Assembly: GCF_000275845.1 (NCBI RefSeq)
Contig: NW_006766913.1
Span: 253,679 to 317,678, forward strand
Length of the DNA stretch: 64,000 nucleotides
Source: Dichomitus squalens LYAD-421 SS1
Lineage: Eukaryota; Basidiomycota; Agaricomycetes; Polyporales; Polyporaceae
Reading direction: 5' to 3'
In this document: in pieces, positions 1-12,882 of the stretch
How positions within the stretch are numbered: the first letter of the stretch is position 1
Layout: every line of letters begins with the position of its first letter
Made by a program: the position numbers and the translations under genes
The notes under the pieces: model-generated
What the model was told of the DNA's origin: nothing
The model's database searches: none
What the model saw: only the letters and a program-made list of their open reading frames with translations

Positions 1-366
1 TCGAGGTCAACTTACTGCCAGCGATTATGAATGCCCTGTGTATAAGGTGAGTAATACGTCATATTGCACACAGATTGGACGATACCTTCTGCTTCTCTGC
101 AGGACTGGCCAATCTCGGTTAGCGTGCTTGCGAATCACGTCGCCGTCGAAACTCACACGAAAGGGTCGACCTCGATGACAGTCGGGATCGGAACGGAATT
201 CACTTTGGTCGCCATTACGACTGCGCAGAACCGTTCTCAACAATATCGCTGCTTGAAGGGTGCGCTTCCAGGTCAGCGTCCGAAGAAGACAGAGCGTGTC
301 TTCCTTCCATTGCCAATTCGCTTTATATCTTCTCTCGTGTATCTCGGGTCTCAGTGGTTGAGATAA
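1..366 (+). CDS. 3' end of a large gene, possibly dynein heavy chain-like C-terminus (partial)
   Basis: The window opens inside an exon (frame from base 2) that encodes QLTASDYECPVYK and stops at a canonical GTGAGT donor at base 47. A good acceptor (CTGCAG, about 99-104) resumes the same phase and the frame runs to a TAA/TAG-type stop near 366. The motif YECPVYK, followed downstream by a KG-x-T-x-x-T-x-G-x-x-T-x-F pattern, is reminiscent of the extreme C-terminus of dynein heavy chains, where CPVYKT precedes a G-x-LSTTGHSTNF-like block. The spacing between the two parts is longer than in dyneins, so this identification is weak. The upstream body of the gene lies outside the window. It could equally be the end of another large protein. 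Confidence 0.35.
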
Positions 367-1054
367 GCCCAGCTGCGCTTGTATGCAATTCCCCAGGGTG
401 AAGCATACAGGGGCCGTGGAGGCTTGATCAGGGCCATCCCAGGATGTGCCGGACACTCGTCGACGTTAGCTATAGATAAGATAGGACTAACAGAATGGTT
501 GGCGCCTTGGTCGCACGGGTACACGCGGATGACCTCTCGCAGAGCTTCTCGGCGTGCCACGTGGGTAGAAATGCGGAACGACGGAGGGGCGGGTGCCGGC
601 ATATGTGGAATCGGAGCTACTAAGATCGACGTCAGCATAGCCAAGACTCAAGAGTCGGGCGGGGGTCGGAGACAGGGTCTGGAAGGTTGGACATACCTTG
701 CGGTGAATGAGCGGGCCTTTGGATTTGTGCGCCCGCAGGGCTTATCGGGAAGTTTAGTGGATCGCATTCTGTGCAGTAACGGTACATGTAGTATTGAACC
801 GGTGAGCAGATTGGGAACGTCGTTAGTGGTCGTGACAGTGATGGCTCTGAGGTATCGTGAGATATGAGACAAGATAAGACACAAGAGAGACGAATGAATA
901 AGTCAGAATGGAACGTCAAGGAACCCAAATGCAGTGGTACATGAGTAGAGATGAGTAGAAGATGAGGCGACAGAAAGCGTGAGTGATTGGAATCCCAACA
1001 TGTAGAGGATGGTATATGCAGGAAGAGTCCAGAGTAATGGCCACGGAGTCATGG
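367..1054. other. intergenic, convergent 3' flanks
   Basis: This stretch lies between the plus-strand gene end on the left and the minus-strand arrestin gene on the right, so it should hold both 3' UTRs. Open frames exist on both strands (up to 162 codons at 379-867) but show no recognisable domain, no splice pattern and no family similarity I can name. Confidence 0.4.
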
Positions 1055-4000
1055 TCATGATGAGGTCACTTGTCCTTGGTATCTCTTGATCAGTTCTCTC
1101 AGACGCGCCTGTCCGAATGCATAGTCTGCCTTGGCTGGTGGGGAGCCGGGCGACGTCGTAGTGGGGAGAGTCCCTGTCGTCGTCGCGGCAACTTTGGCCG
1201 CAGTCTGCGCTTTGGGTGCTGGAGTACTGAGATCTACTTCAGAGATGGTAGGTGGCAACTTGACGTTCATCTTCGTACGTTCCGCGCGAGCAGGAGATGG
1301 GCGTGCAAGAGAAGCAGTCGAAGAGAGCATCGGGGTGGCAGTCGAGGATGAGATAACGGCAGGAACGGATGTAGACTTGATCATTCTAGCCCTCCTCGCG
1401 GTAAGGTCTGCGACAGAGGTAATCATCGGGTCTGACGAGGGGGACGTGACAGTCGGCGACGCCTGTGTGGTCTTATTCAACGGCCTGAGGGCCTTAGGGC
1501 GCCCGTCCGATGCCGGCGGAGTTGTCGCACCAGAATTTGCCGACTTCAAGCCCGTCGTCGCAGCGACCGCTGGAGATCTCAAGCCCACCATCGCACCAGT
1601 CGTCGGAGACTTCAATCCATCAGCAGCGACCTTGGTAGGAGAGCGCAGACCCTCAGGCTTCGGCTTCGTTACAGGCAGCGGACTCTTCATCTGCGCACCA
1701 CCCTGCTCAGTGGTGGCAGTCGCCTTCCACTGGTCCACGAGCTTAGTCGCCTCAACCCTCTTCTTCACAGGCTCGGGCGTAGGCTTCGGCTTGGGTGTCA
1801 CTGCCCCAGAGGACTGCGCCTGCGACGCCCAGATCGCCGCTACAGACGCGACGATCCCGCCTTTGCCTCCGCGTGCGGACCGAATGTCGTACTTGACTTC
1901 CGGGTCGAGCGAGCGAGGGGGATATAGCCCAAGCCGGGTCGATGCCTTGGGGTGGAGGTATGCGTCGAGTGGCGTTGCCTGCTTCGCGTTCCCGTTCGCG
2001 TTCCCATTCGCGGTGAGCTGAGCATGTGCGCGCACAGTGCCAATGGGGAGGAAACCGGATGAGCGGGGGTTCGGGGCTGCTTGCGCCTCTTGCTCCTGTT
2101 GAGCTTCGCGCTTTGGGGAGGAGGGAGCGACGTTCGCGAATGTCTCGAGACTCTTCTTCCCCTTGGGAGACAAGGCCGGTGGCTCTGTAAGATTCCTCGC
2201 GCTGAGGGCGGGACTGACAGCAGGGCTCCTTGCTAGGTTGATAGCGGGACTTCTCCCAGGACTGATAGCAGGACTCCTCCCCGGGCTTGCCGCCGGACTC
2301 TTCGCAGCAGGAGACCTCGAAACAATACCTGGCGACCGCCCCCTCCCCTCCTCCGGTGGCGGAGTCTCAGGCGGGGGCGTCTGGTTCTCTGGGGGAGCCT
2401 CGGGATCGATCCCGCCAAGCCACGCAGTGATGCGGCCCTGCGCGGCCTTGCGCAGCTTCTGCAGCTCCTTGTCCTTGCCCGGGCCGTCTGCGCCTGTTGC
2501 GTGTTTACTACTGTGCTTATCCTCCCGCTTCTTGGCACCGCCCGATCCCGTCGCCTTCTTCCCCATGTCGGTCTGCTGACTATTGCGTCCGCGCGTCGTC
2601 CGATTCGAGTCCCTCGCTAGTCCAACACCAAGGTCCTCGTTCTCCGCCTCGAAGTCACGACCGCGATCACTTCCTCCACCCCGACTGAACTTCCCCCTCT
2701 TGAGCGTCTTCGCATCCGCATCCATATCGTTCTCAGCCTCCAACCCTCCAAGCGTCAGACTCGAGATTGCAGAGTCAACGGGAGGCTCGACGTCCTGAGC
2801 CCGCGGGATCGCGATCGGTTCCGGCAACGGCAACACAGACCGCACGTCTGGGGCGCGTCCCTTCTCGGGCTTGCGCGTGCCGACCTCAGCCAACAGCCGA
2901 GCTTCAAGGGCATCGAGCCCGGTGGAGGCTTCCCCTGGCCCCCCGGAGCGCAGGCGGGGCACTTTGAGCGACGTGACGGCGGCCAACGTCGGAGTGGGAG
3001 GCGTCTCGTCCGCGCCCGCTTCGAAGAGAGAGGGAGGGAAGAGCGTGTCCGCACGCTCACGGGGTGTCGGGACGATCTCCTTCCCTTTCCCGGTGGCAGC
3101 GGGGGGCTTGGGGAGAGTCTTGTCCCTGCTGCTCTCCCCGCTCAGATGCCGCTCCACGAGCGCAGGAGCCCCCGCTCCTGCCCCAGGGTTCGTTCCGTCG
3201 ACGGCAGCGGCGATCCGCTCCAAGTTCTCGACCTGGGTCACCTGCTCAAACAAATCGCGCGAGAACGACAATTTCGGCGAGAGCATCGGGCGTGGAGAGA
3301 CGACCGAACCGCCCGTGTGGAGGGGGGAGAGTGTGAGGCCCTTCCGTGTGTGCAGCTCGGGCGAGGACGATGCGCTCCCCTCCCCTCCCTCATACGCTTC
3401 TCTCTGTCCGGGCGGAAGGTTAGCATGGACGCGCGGAGCCGCGATCGTTGCGTGCGGGTACGCTGCAGTAACATTGTGGCGCTCGTCGCCGTATCGGTGC
3501 GCAGGCGGAGAGACCGACCGGTGGCGCGAGGACATACGTAGATGATGCGAGATGCGCGACGCGCGTTCGCCCTTACCTTCCTCGCGGTGCCCGGCGTTAC
3601 TCTTTCCCCCAGTGGGCATCGGGATGAGCGCGGGGGCTGCAAGGGGTGCGAGGGGAATGGCACTTGGGGGAACATTCGGGATGCCTGGAGCCGCATTTGA
3701 GAGGGTATGTAAGGGTTGGGAGGGCGTGGGCTCTGCACTGGACGGTCGGGGCGGGGGTACAAGCGGTAGCGCATTGGAGCCTGGATAGGCATAGAACGAC
3801 GGCTGGCCGTAAACATTCGCTGCGAAGGGCATGTGTGGAGCTGGTAGCCAAACTTGTCCTTGGTCTACGTAAGGGAGTGGCGGCGGGGACATGGCGAGGA
3901 TGGGCGGGGACATCGGGGGGGACATAGGCAGAGCGGGGTAGGCGTATGGGCTCATGGACCGATCTATGTATGGTGCCGGAGATGTAAGAGGCTGATATAG

Positions 4001-5652
4001 CATTCCAGCGGCGGGATCGCACAAGGGAGCGCTTGATGGTGGTATTGCGTACATGTCTGGGGGAGGGTAGTCTGGGACGACGGAAGGGTCTAGGATCTTG
4101 ACGGGGAGATCTAGCTTGATGTCTTTGCTACTCGGCACTATGTGAGATACTTCGCGATGGCAGCGAAATGACATTTTACCTGCCGATGCCCATGGAAAGC
4201 TTGATGCCAACCGTACAACGCACTTCGAACAAGGACTGAGTAAGTTTGCCTCCATCTCCTATTCTACGCCCGCCCTTGACGCCTCGGGCATGCTTGGGCA
4301 CATCGACGACCAAATTCGCTACGCCCTCGACACCGGGCGGAATGATGTATTCCGGACCACGGAAGTTGACCGACGTGACGGTATCGTTAATCTGCAGCGG
4401 CTGCTTCTGTGTGGTGGGAACGTTCGGCAGGTATAGGTCGCGTGTCAAGGTGACGGACAGGCCCGAATTCTAAGAGGTACGCGTTCAGCACATCAGCACC
4501 CTGAAGGAAAACGCAACGCCTCGTACCTTCTTAGTTGAATGGTTCTTAACCTGCAGTTCAATACACGCAGGCTGCCCGGCAACCATGAAGCCGCCGAGGA
4601 CCTTGCCCTGCATCCAAATCTTCCCATTCTCACCCACAACAATCCCTTCTGCGGCCCCCCTCACCAGGTCGTCCTCGAACAGCTCTACTACATCCACCGG
4701 CTTCTTGTCTGTCACAAGCTTATTCTCGCCCTTCCATGAGACGCCAACACTCGCCCGTACTTCATACCTTAGTCTTGCAAGGCCTGAGCCGAACTCGATG
4801 GAGGAAGGGGACGAATCGGGTAAGGGGATCTGGAAGAAGAAGGTGGTGATGCCGCGGCGGGCGTGGTAGTAATTTGACGGGAGAGGCGGGTCGCCGGGGG
4901 ACGGGAAGGGGTGAACAGAATTAGATGGGGGTAGGCCGGGGCCTTGGAAGAGGCGGCGGGTGTGGAGAAAGGTCGAGGTTGCGGAGTGGTCTCGCGATGT
5001 GAGCTCTGTAGAGGGAAGGTCAGCATCGTCTTATAAGGGCTCACAGTCGTGAAGTCGCTGGTTGTCGAACGTAGGACTATGCCTCTGTCTTTCAAATATG
5101 AAGTAGGTGACGCGTACGAAGCATCCACACTCCCCTTCAAGACGACGGGCCCCTTCAAGAATACGTGCCTCAGACGGTTAAGAGCTGAACTGTATGCGAG
5201 CCAGATCAGGCCATCCGACGCTCTAAAACTCCACCGAGCGCATCCCACAGGCACGGCCCTGGGCGTCAAGGCCCCTGGTGGTGCCTTCGAGCGTATGTAA
5301 TGAGCGGTGAACATGCGAGATTGAAAAGGCTGATCTTGAGGAGGACGATATCGGAAGAGTTCCTAGTCCTCTCCAAGACTCATAATTCGAAAGCCTCACA
5401 GGAAACGATGGAAACAACCACATAAGATAACCAGAGCAATAGTTACCACTCACCCTCGATGGCATACAGTTCGACCATGATGACCCCGATGCCGAGTCCC
5501 TTCTCCGCCTTGCACTCCATCTCCATCTTCCCCGTCACCAATCCGCCGGCCGGGAACTGATGATCTGCGAACTTGAGTGTGACCTTGACCTTGGAGTGGT
5601 AGGGCGAAGCGTTCATGGGCTCCGGCCGGGTCTGTGTCGAAGTACCAGCCAT
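1055..5652 (-). CDS. arrestin-domain protein (alpha-arrestin-like trafficking adaptor)
   Basis: Four exons fit exactly in phase on the minus strand: 5652-5454, 5005-4527, 4469-4180 and 4130-1055 (4,044 nt, 1,347 aa). Exons 1-2 give an arrestin N-lobe: the start MAGTSTQTRPEP is followed by the strand pattern VKVTLKFADHQFPAGGLVTG, then IMVELYAIEGELTS. Exon 3 and the start of exon 4 give the arrestin C-lobe (TRDLYLPN, PGVEGVANLVVDVPKH, KLSMGIGSSKDIKLDLPVKI). Known alpha-arrestins recruit HECT ubiquitin ligases through PY motifs to drive transporter endocytosis. After the lobes come about 1,000 residues of disordered Pro/Ser/Ala-rich sequence with PPPDMY and PPPLPY, near-PY motifs rather than strict PPxY, and RSPA repeats around residues 925-975. 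The C-terminal end, ARLRELIKRYQGQ, looks helical and conserved. The long tail is encoded by one 3-kb exon. Confidence 0.85.
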
Positions 5653-6120
5653 GCTGAGCTCAGTTGCGCACGGCTCCGCGAGTAATGAAGTCGTCGTTAT
5701 TATGACCTTAGCATCGGCAAGCAGAGAGCCACAGAAACAGATGTTGCAGAAAAACACTGAAAAGATAATAAGAATACAGGAGAGAAATAGAGAGACCGCA
5801 GAGCGGCGACGTCGGTGGAGAGTCGAGACACAGAGCTCCGGAAGCGTGACACTGCCCGCTCAGGATGCCGTGACATGCTTGTGATGTAAGAAGCGTGACA
5901 GAGTGACACACAGCGTGACGAAGAAGCGCGTCGAGTCCGTCAAGCACCTCCGCTTCTGCTCTTGTTGTCTGTTTCCAGCATTTCCCTTAACCACCCTCCT
6001 TTCTCCCACCCTTGTCTACGCCGCTCACTAGATTTTCAAGTCTATAGGTATTGCTGCTGCGTTGAGCACCAGATTATCGTCCCCACCGCGCTTGTCCGCG
6101 CCTTCCGCTCTCTCGACGAG
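5653..6120. promoter_or_regulatory. divergent promoter region, arrestin gene / TPR gene
   Basis: This 468-base gap separates two genes transcribed away from each other, so both promoters should lie here. It has C/T-rich tracts on the plus strand at about 5955-6015, common upstream of fungal starts. No specific factor site could be recognised. Confidence 0.3.
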
Positions 6121-8498
6121 ATGCCCGCGAAGTACTCTCACACAAAGAAGCGACCACCGCCGAAGAGGTCTTCAAGAAAGGAAAGCGGAAGTGCGAACAC
6201 ACAGCGTGCGCATGACCGCGACCACGGCCATGGGCACAACCACGAGCACAAGAATCCCACTCCCCACCCGGGCCGCAGCGTCTGGCAACCTCCCGCGGGC
6301 TCCGCTGAACTTGAACGCACCATCTCGCGCATTATCCTCATCCGCTATGAGCAGGACATTGCACGCCTGTTCTCAACCCACTTGTACAAGGTCGCTCTCA
6401 CGCACCTCCCCACGTTCGTGCTCCGGTGCATTACCGTAGGTGGGCCGAGCTGGGTCGCGGCCAACGCCGACTGCGACGAGATCAAGAATTTCTTCCGCGG
6501 AGCTATCGCTATGGACTTGCGACAAGCTGGCGAACGTGTGGCGACCAAGAGCGTGCTCTGGACATATACCGCGCTAAGGCACTTCGTGAGTACGCTCCCC
6601 CGCGCAACGTGGTGTTTCTTCGCTCGGATTTTCGTACCAATATCAGAGGACACGCGAGATTGTCTACTGGAGGCTGTTTGACACTTGCCATGGCCAGTCC
6701 ACGAATGTAGTTCAATGTGCGCCGTCAAGCATATGTTTCTTGCGAAGCGGTGCGGCCTTCCGAAGCTTGCTCCTAGTCACCCAGCGTGCCATCATGTATG
6801 TCTGCAGCACAATGTCTGACACTCGCTTTATGAGAAGGCGGATGTCGAGTGCTGTGTGCACACGCGGCCTCTAAAGCGATCATTGATTGCTTTCCTGTTT
6901 CTTGTGACCGTTAGTTGTGCACGCTTGGCTCACTCCATGAGCCAACCCAAAACAAACTGAAATTTTCCATCCGAATTCCCTCTAATGCTCGCCTTCGTCT
7001 AGGCCAAGTCAAATGGCATTCTAATCTGCCAACGGCGTGGCCTCCACTCACACGACCTCATCCCGCACCACCCCGCCCTCGCCGCTCACCTCTCCCTCCT
7101 CGAGTCCGCTCACCCGCCCCCCTTTGCCAAGCCCCCGCACCTCGGGCCCCTAACCGAAGGTATCCGCGCCCTCACACATGCTGCACACGACAGCGGCCGC
7201 GGGTCCGACCTCGAGTGGCAAGCGCGGCTGAAGGAGGGGTACGAGCGCGCGTGCGCGACGCTCTGGCGTGTAGCGAACGAGTTCGACGTGCGGGGGTACG
7301 GGCTGGTGTTGAAGGAAAAGCTGATGGGGAAGTGGTGCGAGTGCGGATGCTCGACGGACCATCTGGCGGAGGTCTGCGAGCCGACGGTCAGGGCGGAGGA
7401 GGAGGAGAGCGGTGTAAGGGCGGGGAAGGAGCGCGAGTGGGATGGGCGAGGTGGGTTTTTGATGGGTTCGTGTTGCCTGGTTGTCACGGCTGAACGCTGG
7501 GCGGTAGGTTCTGGGGTGGAGGGTTGGGGCATGGATGAAGAGGAGGACTTATGGGACGCGGAGCTCGATCATGTCAGAGTGGACCCGGAGAGGAAGTCCA
7601 AAGGGCCAGACGAGGACGAGGACATTACAGCGGGCGAGCTCATGGAATGGAGGTACATGTGCGCGGAGCGAGAGAAGGACCAGGTCATTTTCGCGATGAT
7701 GCCAGCCGTTTCTGTATTGAGTGCTCACGAGTCATACAGGGGAACTCGGCGTTCAAGAAAGGTGACTATAACAAGGCGATCACCCATTACAACAACGCAT
7801 ATCAAATTGAGCCGGAGCTGCCGCATTACCAGCTCAATCTCGCCGCGGCGTATCTGAAGTTGAACAAGTACGTAACGCGTCATCCTTCCGAGACTGCCAT
7901 TGATTCTAGCCCTGCGAAGCTTCGTGGAAGCGGAAAAGGCGTGCGGTATCGCGCTTGGTCAGCATAGTAGTGTCAAAGGTCATTGGCGAAGAGCTCAAGC
8001 TCGAAAGGCTCAAGGGCGGATGGAGGAGGCTCTCACAGGTTGCTGCCTCGCGTCCCTTCATACCGTTCAGTGCTCATTGTGCGTTCAGACTTGCGAACCG
8101 TGCTCGAACTGCAGCCCTCGAATGCCGAGGCCCTCGCAGATATAATCGCGATATGTCCTTCAGAACCTCCAGCGACGGACAAGCCCGCGGCCTCGTCTTC
8201 TTCCTCATCATACCAGCCTTTTCAACCCGCATCAGCCGCCCCCTCTCACCTCTCGCTTTGGCTTCCGAAGCACGACCCTCCCGCCCCTCTCCCCTTCCAG
8301 CGTCTCATGACAGATGACCGAAAGCTCAAGATCTCATCCATCCCCATCACTCTCGACATTCCCCCGGACTTTGCGTCTTTCGCCGCGTCTGCAGGTGTGA
8401 AAGGCGGCAGTACTCTCGGGGCGTCGGGGCCGTCGGGAACAAACACGTTCCAGTACATGTCCTGGGAACGGTATATGGTGCGGAAAATATCGGACTGA
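6121..8498 (+). CDS. tetratricopeptide-repeat protein
   Basis: The 3' two thirds are well supported. An exon from about 7000 runs to 7683, followed by exons 7740-7867, 7920-8038 and 8089-8498, each joined in phase by GT-AG introns (52-56 nt for the last three). They encode a TPR block: GNSAFKKGDYNKAITHYNNA, LPHYQLNLAAAYLKLNNFVE, VKGHWRRAQARKAQGRMEEA and LRTVLELQPSNAEALADI, then a Ser/Pro linker and an end with FQYMSWERYMV. TPR modules of this kind often dock on Hsp70/Hsp90 tails, but no catalytic domain is visible. The part before the TPRs has a Cys cluster (KWCECGCSTDHLAEVCEP) of unknown role. The assumed first exon at 6121-6585 begins MPAKYSHTKKRPPPKRS, is Lys/Arg- then His-rich and ends at a GTGAGT donor. 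Its connection to the exon at 7000 is unresolved, so there may be two genes. Confidence 0.6.
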
Positions 8499-9903
8499 GG
8501 TAGGAGCTCGTACCTTGTGCTCCAAATCTTGCCCGAAAGAGTGCAGTAATATCAGTTGTGTTGTTGTTGTCCTGTGATCGATATCCCATATCTGTCATGT
8601 CGTCCTTGCTCTAAATGCTCTCCACAGACTTGCGCTTCACTGCTGCAATGGTTGTCCAATGCCTATCATAGTAGTTAACTGTACTCAAACCTTGGCCGTA
8701 CCACGGTGGTTCATATGATCTTGTGCATTTGTCATAATCCTTCATCTTCTCGACGCCATCCCTCTTAGTCGCGCAGCTCCAGTCTTCGTCTCATTTTCTC
8801 GGCTGCGGCGAGGAGAAATGAGGGTCTAGATATGTCTTAGCGTCCACTGATACTGAACTCTGCCTTCATCAGCAGTATCAAGATGTGCTCTAGCCGTTGT
8901 CGGACGTGGGGCTTGCTTTTGCGCTATTTGCCTTCAGCGCCTTCCATCCCGACCCTGACCAGATCCATCGTCACAGACGCACTTGGCACAGTACGCCCCA
9001 GGTAACCTCCCGCTCCGTACCTATCCAAAGACGACTTATCCTGCTCACGGTGAATCTTCGATGGCCCTGAGCGCGAGCCAACTCGGAGGAGTGACATCAA
9101 GGCAAGATCATATGGGCGTAGCCTCACGGTTGACCCAAGGAGAATGGTGTGTATAGGGATATCCTCGCAAGTTGTACTGGGTTCCGTTCTGATGATCGCG
9201 AAAAGCTATGCTCGACCAAGCCGCTGCAGCTTGTAAGGAAGACCCAGCCAGCAGTACACTGCCGCGGGTTGCGGAGACAGTGCCGAGACGACACATTGAC
9301 ACGGCTTCGTGGAACTATTCAGCATATTCTGATGCTTACGTCATACGACGGCGGGGGAAAAACCCCGGTGACGGCAGGTATTCTGGGCGACCTGTCCAAT
9401 TGTTCCCTTAAAGCGTTGACATGTTCTCAATCCAAAGGTAACTGGATGTAAGCCTCGACAGCTCGTCAAACAGAGGTTCACGTCTGGCAGGTCAATATGT
9501 CAAACCCCGGTCGAGCAGAGGACACTGGCTTCGGGAAACCTTCGCTCACCTTGATAACCAGCGACCAAAGCAAACATCTACTTACGGTGTCGACTCGGAC
9601 AGACGAAGTAGAGAAGAGATCACAGTAGCCTCCAAGAGTCCCCGAATGTGCCCGCACATCCGGAACAGTAAGGCTTCTGCCTCGCAATCCAACCTTGTCT
9701 TTCTTTAGCACGACATGAAGTAAGGTTGTGTCCTCGGGTTTCCCTCCCGAGGCAAGAGGCTATATGGATACGGCATAAATTCTCCACGATCTGGGGCTTT
9801 TATGTTAAGTGCCTGGGTTCCCTGTCAGGGCAAGATCGGTTTTATACTCGCTGCCACAGAAGGGGCAAGGCTCAGCTCTCTCCCTCTAACCTGCTTGCTA
9901 CTC
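8499..9903. other. intergenic, no gene recognised
   Basis: About 1.4 kb without a supportable coding pattern. Short open frames on both strands (longest 100 codons at 9149-9451) lack domains and splice-consistent extensions. It contains the TPR gene 3' flank and the presumed promoter of the membrane-protein gene that follows. Confidence 0.4.
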
Positions 9904-12159
9904 ATGTCTGTATACGCTCAGCTTCCGTCTTTGCCCCCTATTTCATCGCTGTCTTCCGTAAGGGATATTTTTGGCTCGGTTTTCATCGGGGCCTTTCTGT
10001 CATTCTCGTGAGTACTCTCCGCGCTGTCTGATACTGAGTTCCATACATTAATTCACCATTTATGACCTAGGTTGTATGGCTTGTTTGTGAACCAGACATA
10101 CACATACTACCGTCTGTATAGTACCGACGCACCATGGCTCAAAATCATTGTGGGTCTCTCGAGTGTGCTCAATGATTCATGTTCTCTAACGTTACTTCCA
10201 CTGGAAGGTCATCACGGCTATGTTAGTCGATATCCAATTAGTTAGACGGTGTTTCGGTCCCTTGCTAAATCCAGGTGCAGATTATTGGAAACAGTCGTCT
10301 CAGTGCTGCACTTGCACCTTGGGTATGATTTCTACCGAGCACTCCCGAATAAGCAATGGTGACGTTTTGTAGTTATTACTACTTTGTCGAGAACTACGGA
10401 AACCCTTTGGCCTTCATCAGTGGCGTTTGGTAAGCCTAGAAGCCAGTTTAAATACATATATCGATGCAGGTGTATCTGAAAAGTGCCAATCTAGGTCTTT
10501 AAACGTACGCATCTGCATTTAACACCCTGTAGATACCCGGATTTACGACAGTGCCACTCTCATGTCAGGTCTTTCCGGTATTTGCAGTATGTCTAGCCCG
10601 ATCGCCCTGGCTCCGATGAAAGCCTGATGAATGTGGTTGTAGACTGCTATCATGATTAACTGCCAAAGGTTGGTTGCATTCGCAAGATTGTGCGTCGTTC
10701 ACTGACATCAAGCCATCCCCGGGAGCTTCTATACCGTGAGGATTCTGTTAGGTATGTGCAACCCAACTTATAAAAAACAACGGAAATTGACGTCGTCTTC
10801 TCAGTTGGCCCATCTAGGTTTCGACTCTTGCTGGTCATTGTCATCGTGAGTGCTCTACCAGTGGCTAACATCCCCCTATGAGAACACGGATTGACTCGGC
10901 AGCTAGATTACGCTCATGGGTGGAGCCATGGGTAGGTTCTCCCACTGTGATCCAGCTTGTTACATTGATTCGTGTGTATTAGGTGTTTCTATTGGTATGT
11001 ACAGGGCTACCTATGCAAATATGTATCGCTGAGCTTTGGCTCTTCTCAGCATCGACTATCCTCGGGTAAACTCTAGTTGAGACCAGAGAGAACCAGACAT
11101 TTCTGACCATTTCATCGGTTTTGCAGGTTCCGAGGTATCACTCTCTTCAACTTCAACAACTTTCTGGTAAACACAATTCTCTCAGATTTCTAGCTATGTA
11201 TTCCGCTTATCAAAGCGATAGTGGCTCGTCTTGGCATACAATGCCGTTGCATCTGCAGCAGACGTGATCTTGACAACGACATTGATTCACATCCTCCATC
11301 GTAGTCGCACGGGATTCAAGAGGTGCTCAATTGGGTATCTGTCAAACACCGGTGTTATGAGCTCATAAACTCATCAGCACTGACTCCATGATCAACAAGC
11401 TAATCCTGTACGCAATTAGTACTGGTAAGCACATATACCTTCCCCAATATACTTCGGTCTACGCCCGGGTTGATTATGAGACGTTCAGGTTTGGTGACAA
11501 CGTAGGTTATCCAATCTCAGACTATCACATCAATCTGACTATCCAAATGACAGCATCTTCAACATCATATCTTTTGTGCTGGTGAGTTTTTCGATGACTA
11601 CTTAGTGCTTGAGCTGATGTGAGCGATAAGGTGCATGTCTATGGAGTGGGAAATTGGAGCTGGCTAGGGACAATGATGTTTGCAGAACACCGTGGGTATA
11701 CTTCAACACCCTTCGTCAACGATTGCTGACTCAATACACTCGTCTAAGTCTACTCCATCTCGCTCATGGCAGCGTGTGTACTGTCTTTTTGTCACACCAT
11801 CCTCTGGTAGCTCATGAGTCCCGACACGGAACATGCAGACTCAACTCGAGGAAGTTAGCCACCAAAAAACGTGAGGACGACAATGTAACGCGTCCGGCAG
11901 AGTTGTACGGTACAGCTGTCCGTGCAAGCACTGTGCGCTTCAACCGGTCATCCGGGATGGGAGAGGCAATCGAGCTCCCACAGGTACTACGCATCAATGC
12001 TTTTCGACTTTGCTTGCTCCCATGAGTCACTTTGCTGATATGTTCGCGCCTCTCACCACCCCATAGGTTCATTCCGACATGATAGAAGTAGAAGAGAGAA
12101 AATACGACGTGGGAGATACAACGTTGCAATTAAGCTCCACCAAACGCAACCCTTCGTGA
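9904..12159 (+). CDS. DUF6534-type multi-pass membrane protein, copy A
   Basis: Many short exons rebuild a protein of the agaricomycete seven-helix family that I recognise as DUF6534. It starts MSVYAQLPSLPPISSLSSV, followed by helix 1 (IFGSVFIGAFLSFSLYGLFV) and the QTYTYYRLY loop. Next come LLETVVSVLHLHLG, YYYFVENYGNPLAFISGVW, LLLVIVIITLMGGAMGVSI and WWLVLAYNAVASAADVILTT. The diagnostic segment RSRTGFKSTDSMINKLILYA then STG leads to the last helix and LNSRK. A cytoplasmic tail rich in charged residues ends VGDTTLQLSSTKRNPS. The domain's function is unknown in general. Copy A stands alone, 24 kb from the next paralogue, and is the most diverged. The splice path between about 11,690 and 11,840 is uncertain, so damage there cannot be excluded. 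Confidence 0.65.
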
Positions 12160-12882
12160 ACGCAGCTGACCTTCGACGACCACCAGTGCCCCCCCAGAGA
12201 CCTCATTAGGACTCTGATGGCCTGTGTTGTATACGTGTCCTGGGTGAATCTGGGTCCCTGCTGAATCATGTGGAGGTGTCGTTGTCGATGTGTTCTTGAA
12301 GCCGAGTTTGGACGTTCACCGTACTAGCAGAATTTTCACTTCGCTAATGGCATTCACAAACCGACCATTGTTCTGTCGGACCGGCCATACGCCGCATTTC
12401 GCTTGTATACCGAGATAGTTGGTTGCGATACGTCAGCCAAATCCAACATACAGGGTACAACGGAGTCGAATGACACAAAAATCCTGACACTGTTTTGGAC
12501 AATGATTATTGTCCAGGGTCTATGACAGCGTAACTCGTGCCACCCCCTCGCCGCTTTACATCTGCTTTGTCTCTAGTAGTATATAGGTTAAGGGCTCGCA
12601 GCCCAGGATCCTCGTCCCCTCGCCCTTCGGGAGCTCGCGCTCCTCGAGCTTTCGTTTTTGCACCCACCCTTCCGCTGCCCCATTTTTGGTCTCGCTTAGC
12701 TACGTCTCATGTATCAGGTACATTCGCCTTCCGCCGGCTTGAGCTCGGCCCACCGGTCGCGCGAGAGAGCGGTGGCGACACGGACTCGGTGGTCCCGCGC
12801 AGCTTCCGTAGCGCGCGCCCAATACCATCGTTTTCCGTCCTGCCCGAGTATAGCGTGCATAGACTGTAGAACTACCGAAGAT
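12160..12882. other. intergenic between convergent genes
   Basis: The region lies between a plus-strand and a minus-strand gene end. It has a C/T-rich segment at 12,535-12,700 with open frames up to 110 codons but no recognisable protein family. Confidence 0.35.

Noticed and set aside
1131..2021. 296-codon plus-strand open frame
   Set aside because: It lies opposite the 3-kb exon of the arrestin gene. Its length follows from the GC-rich low-complexity coding on the other strand, and no domain is visible.
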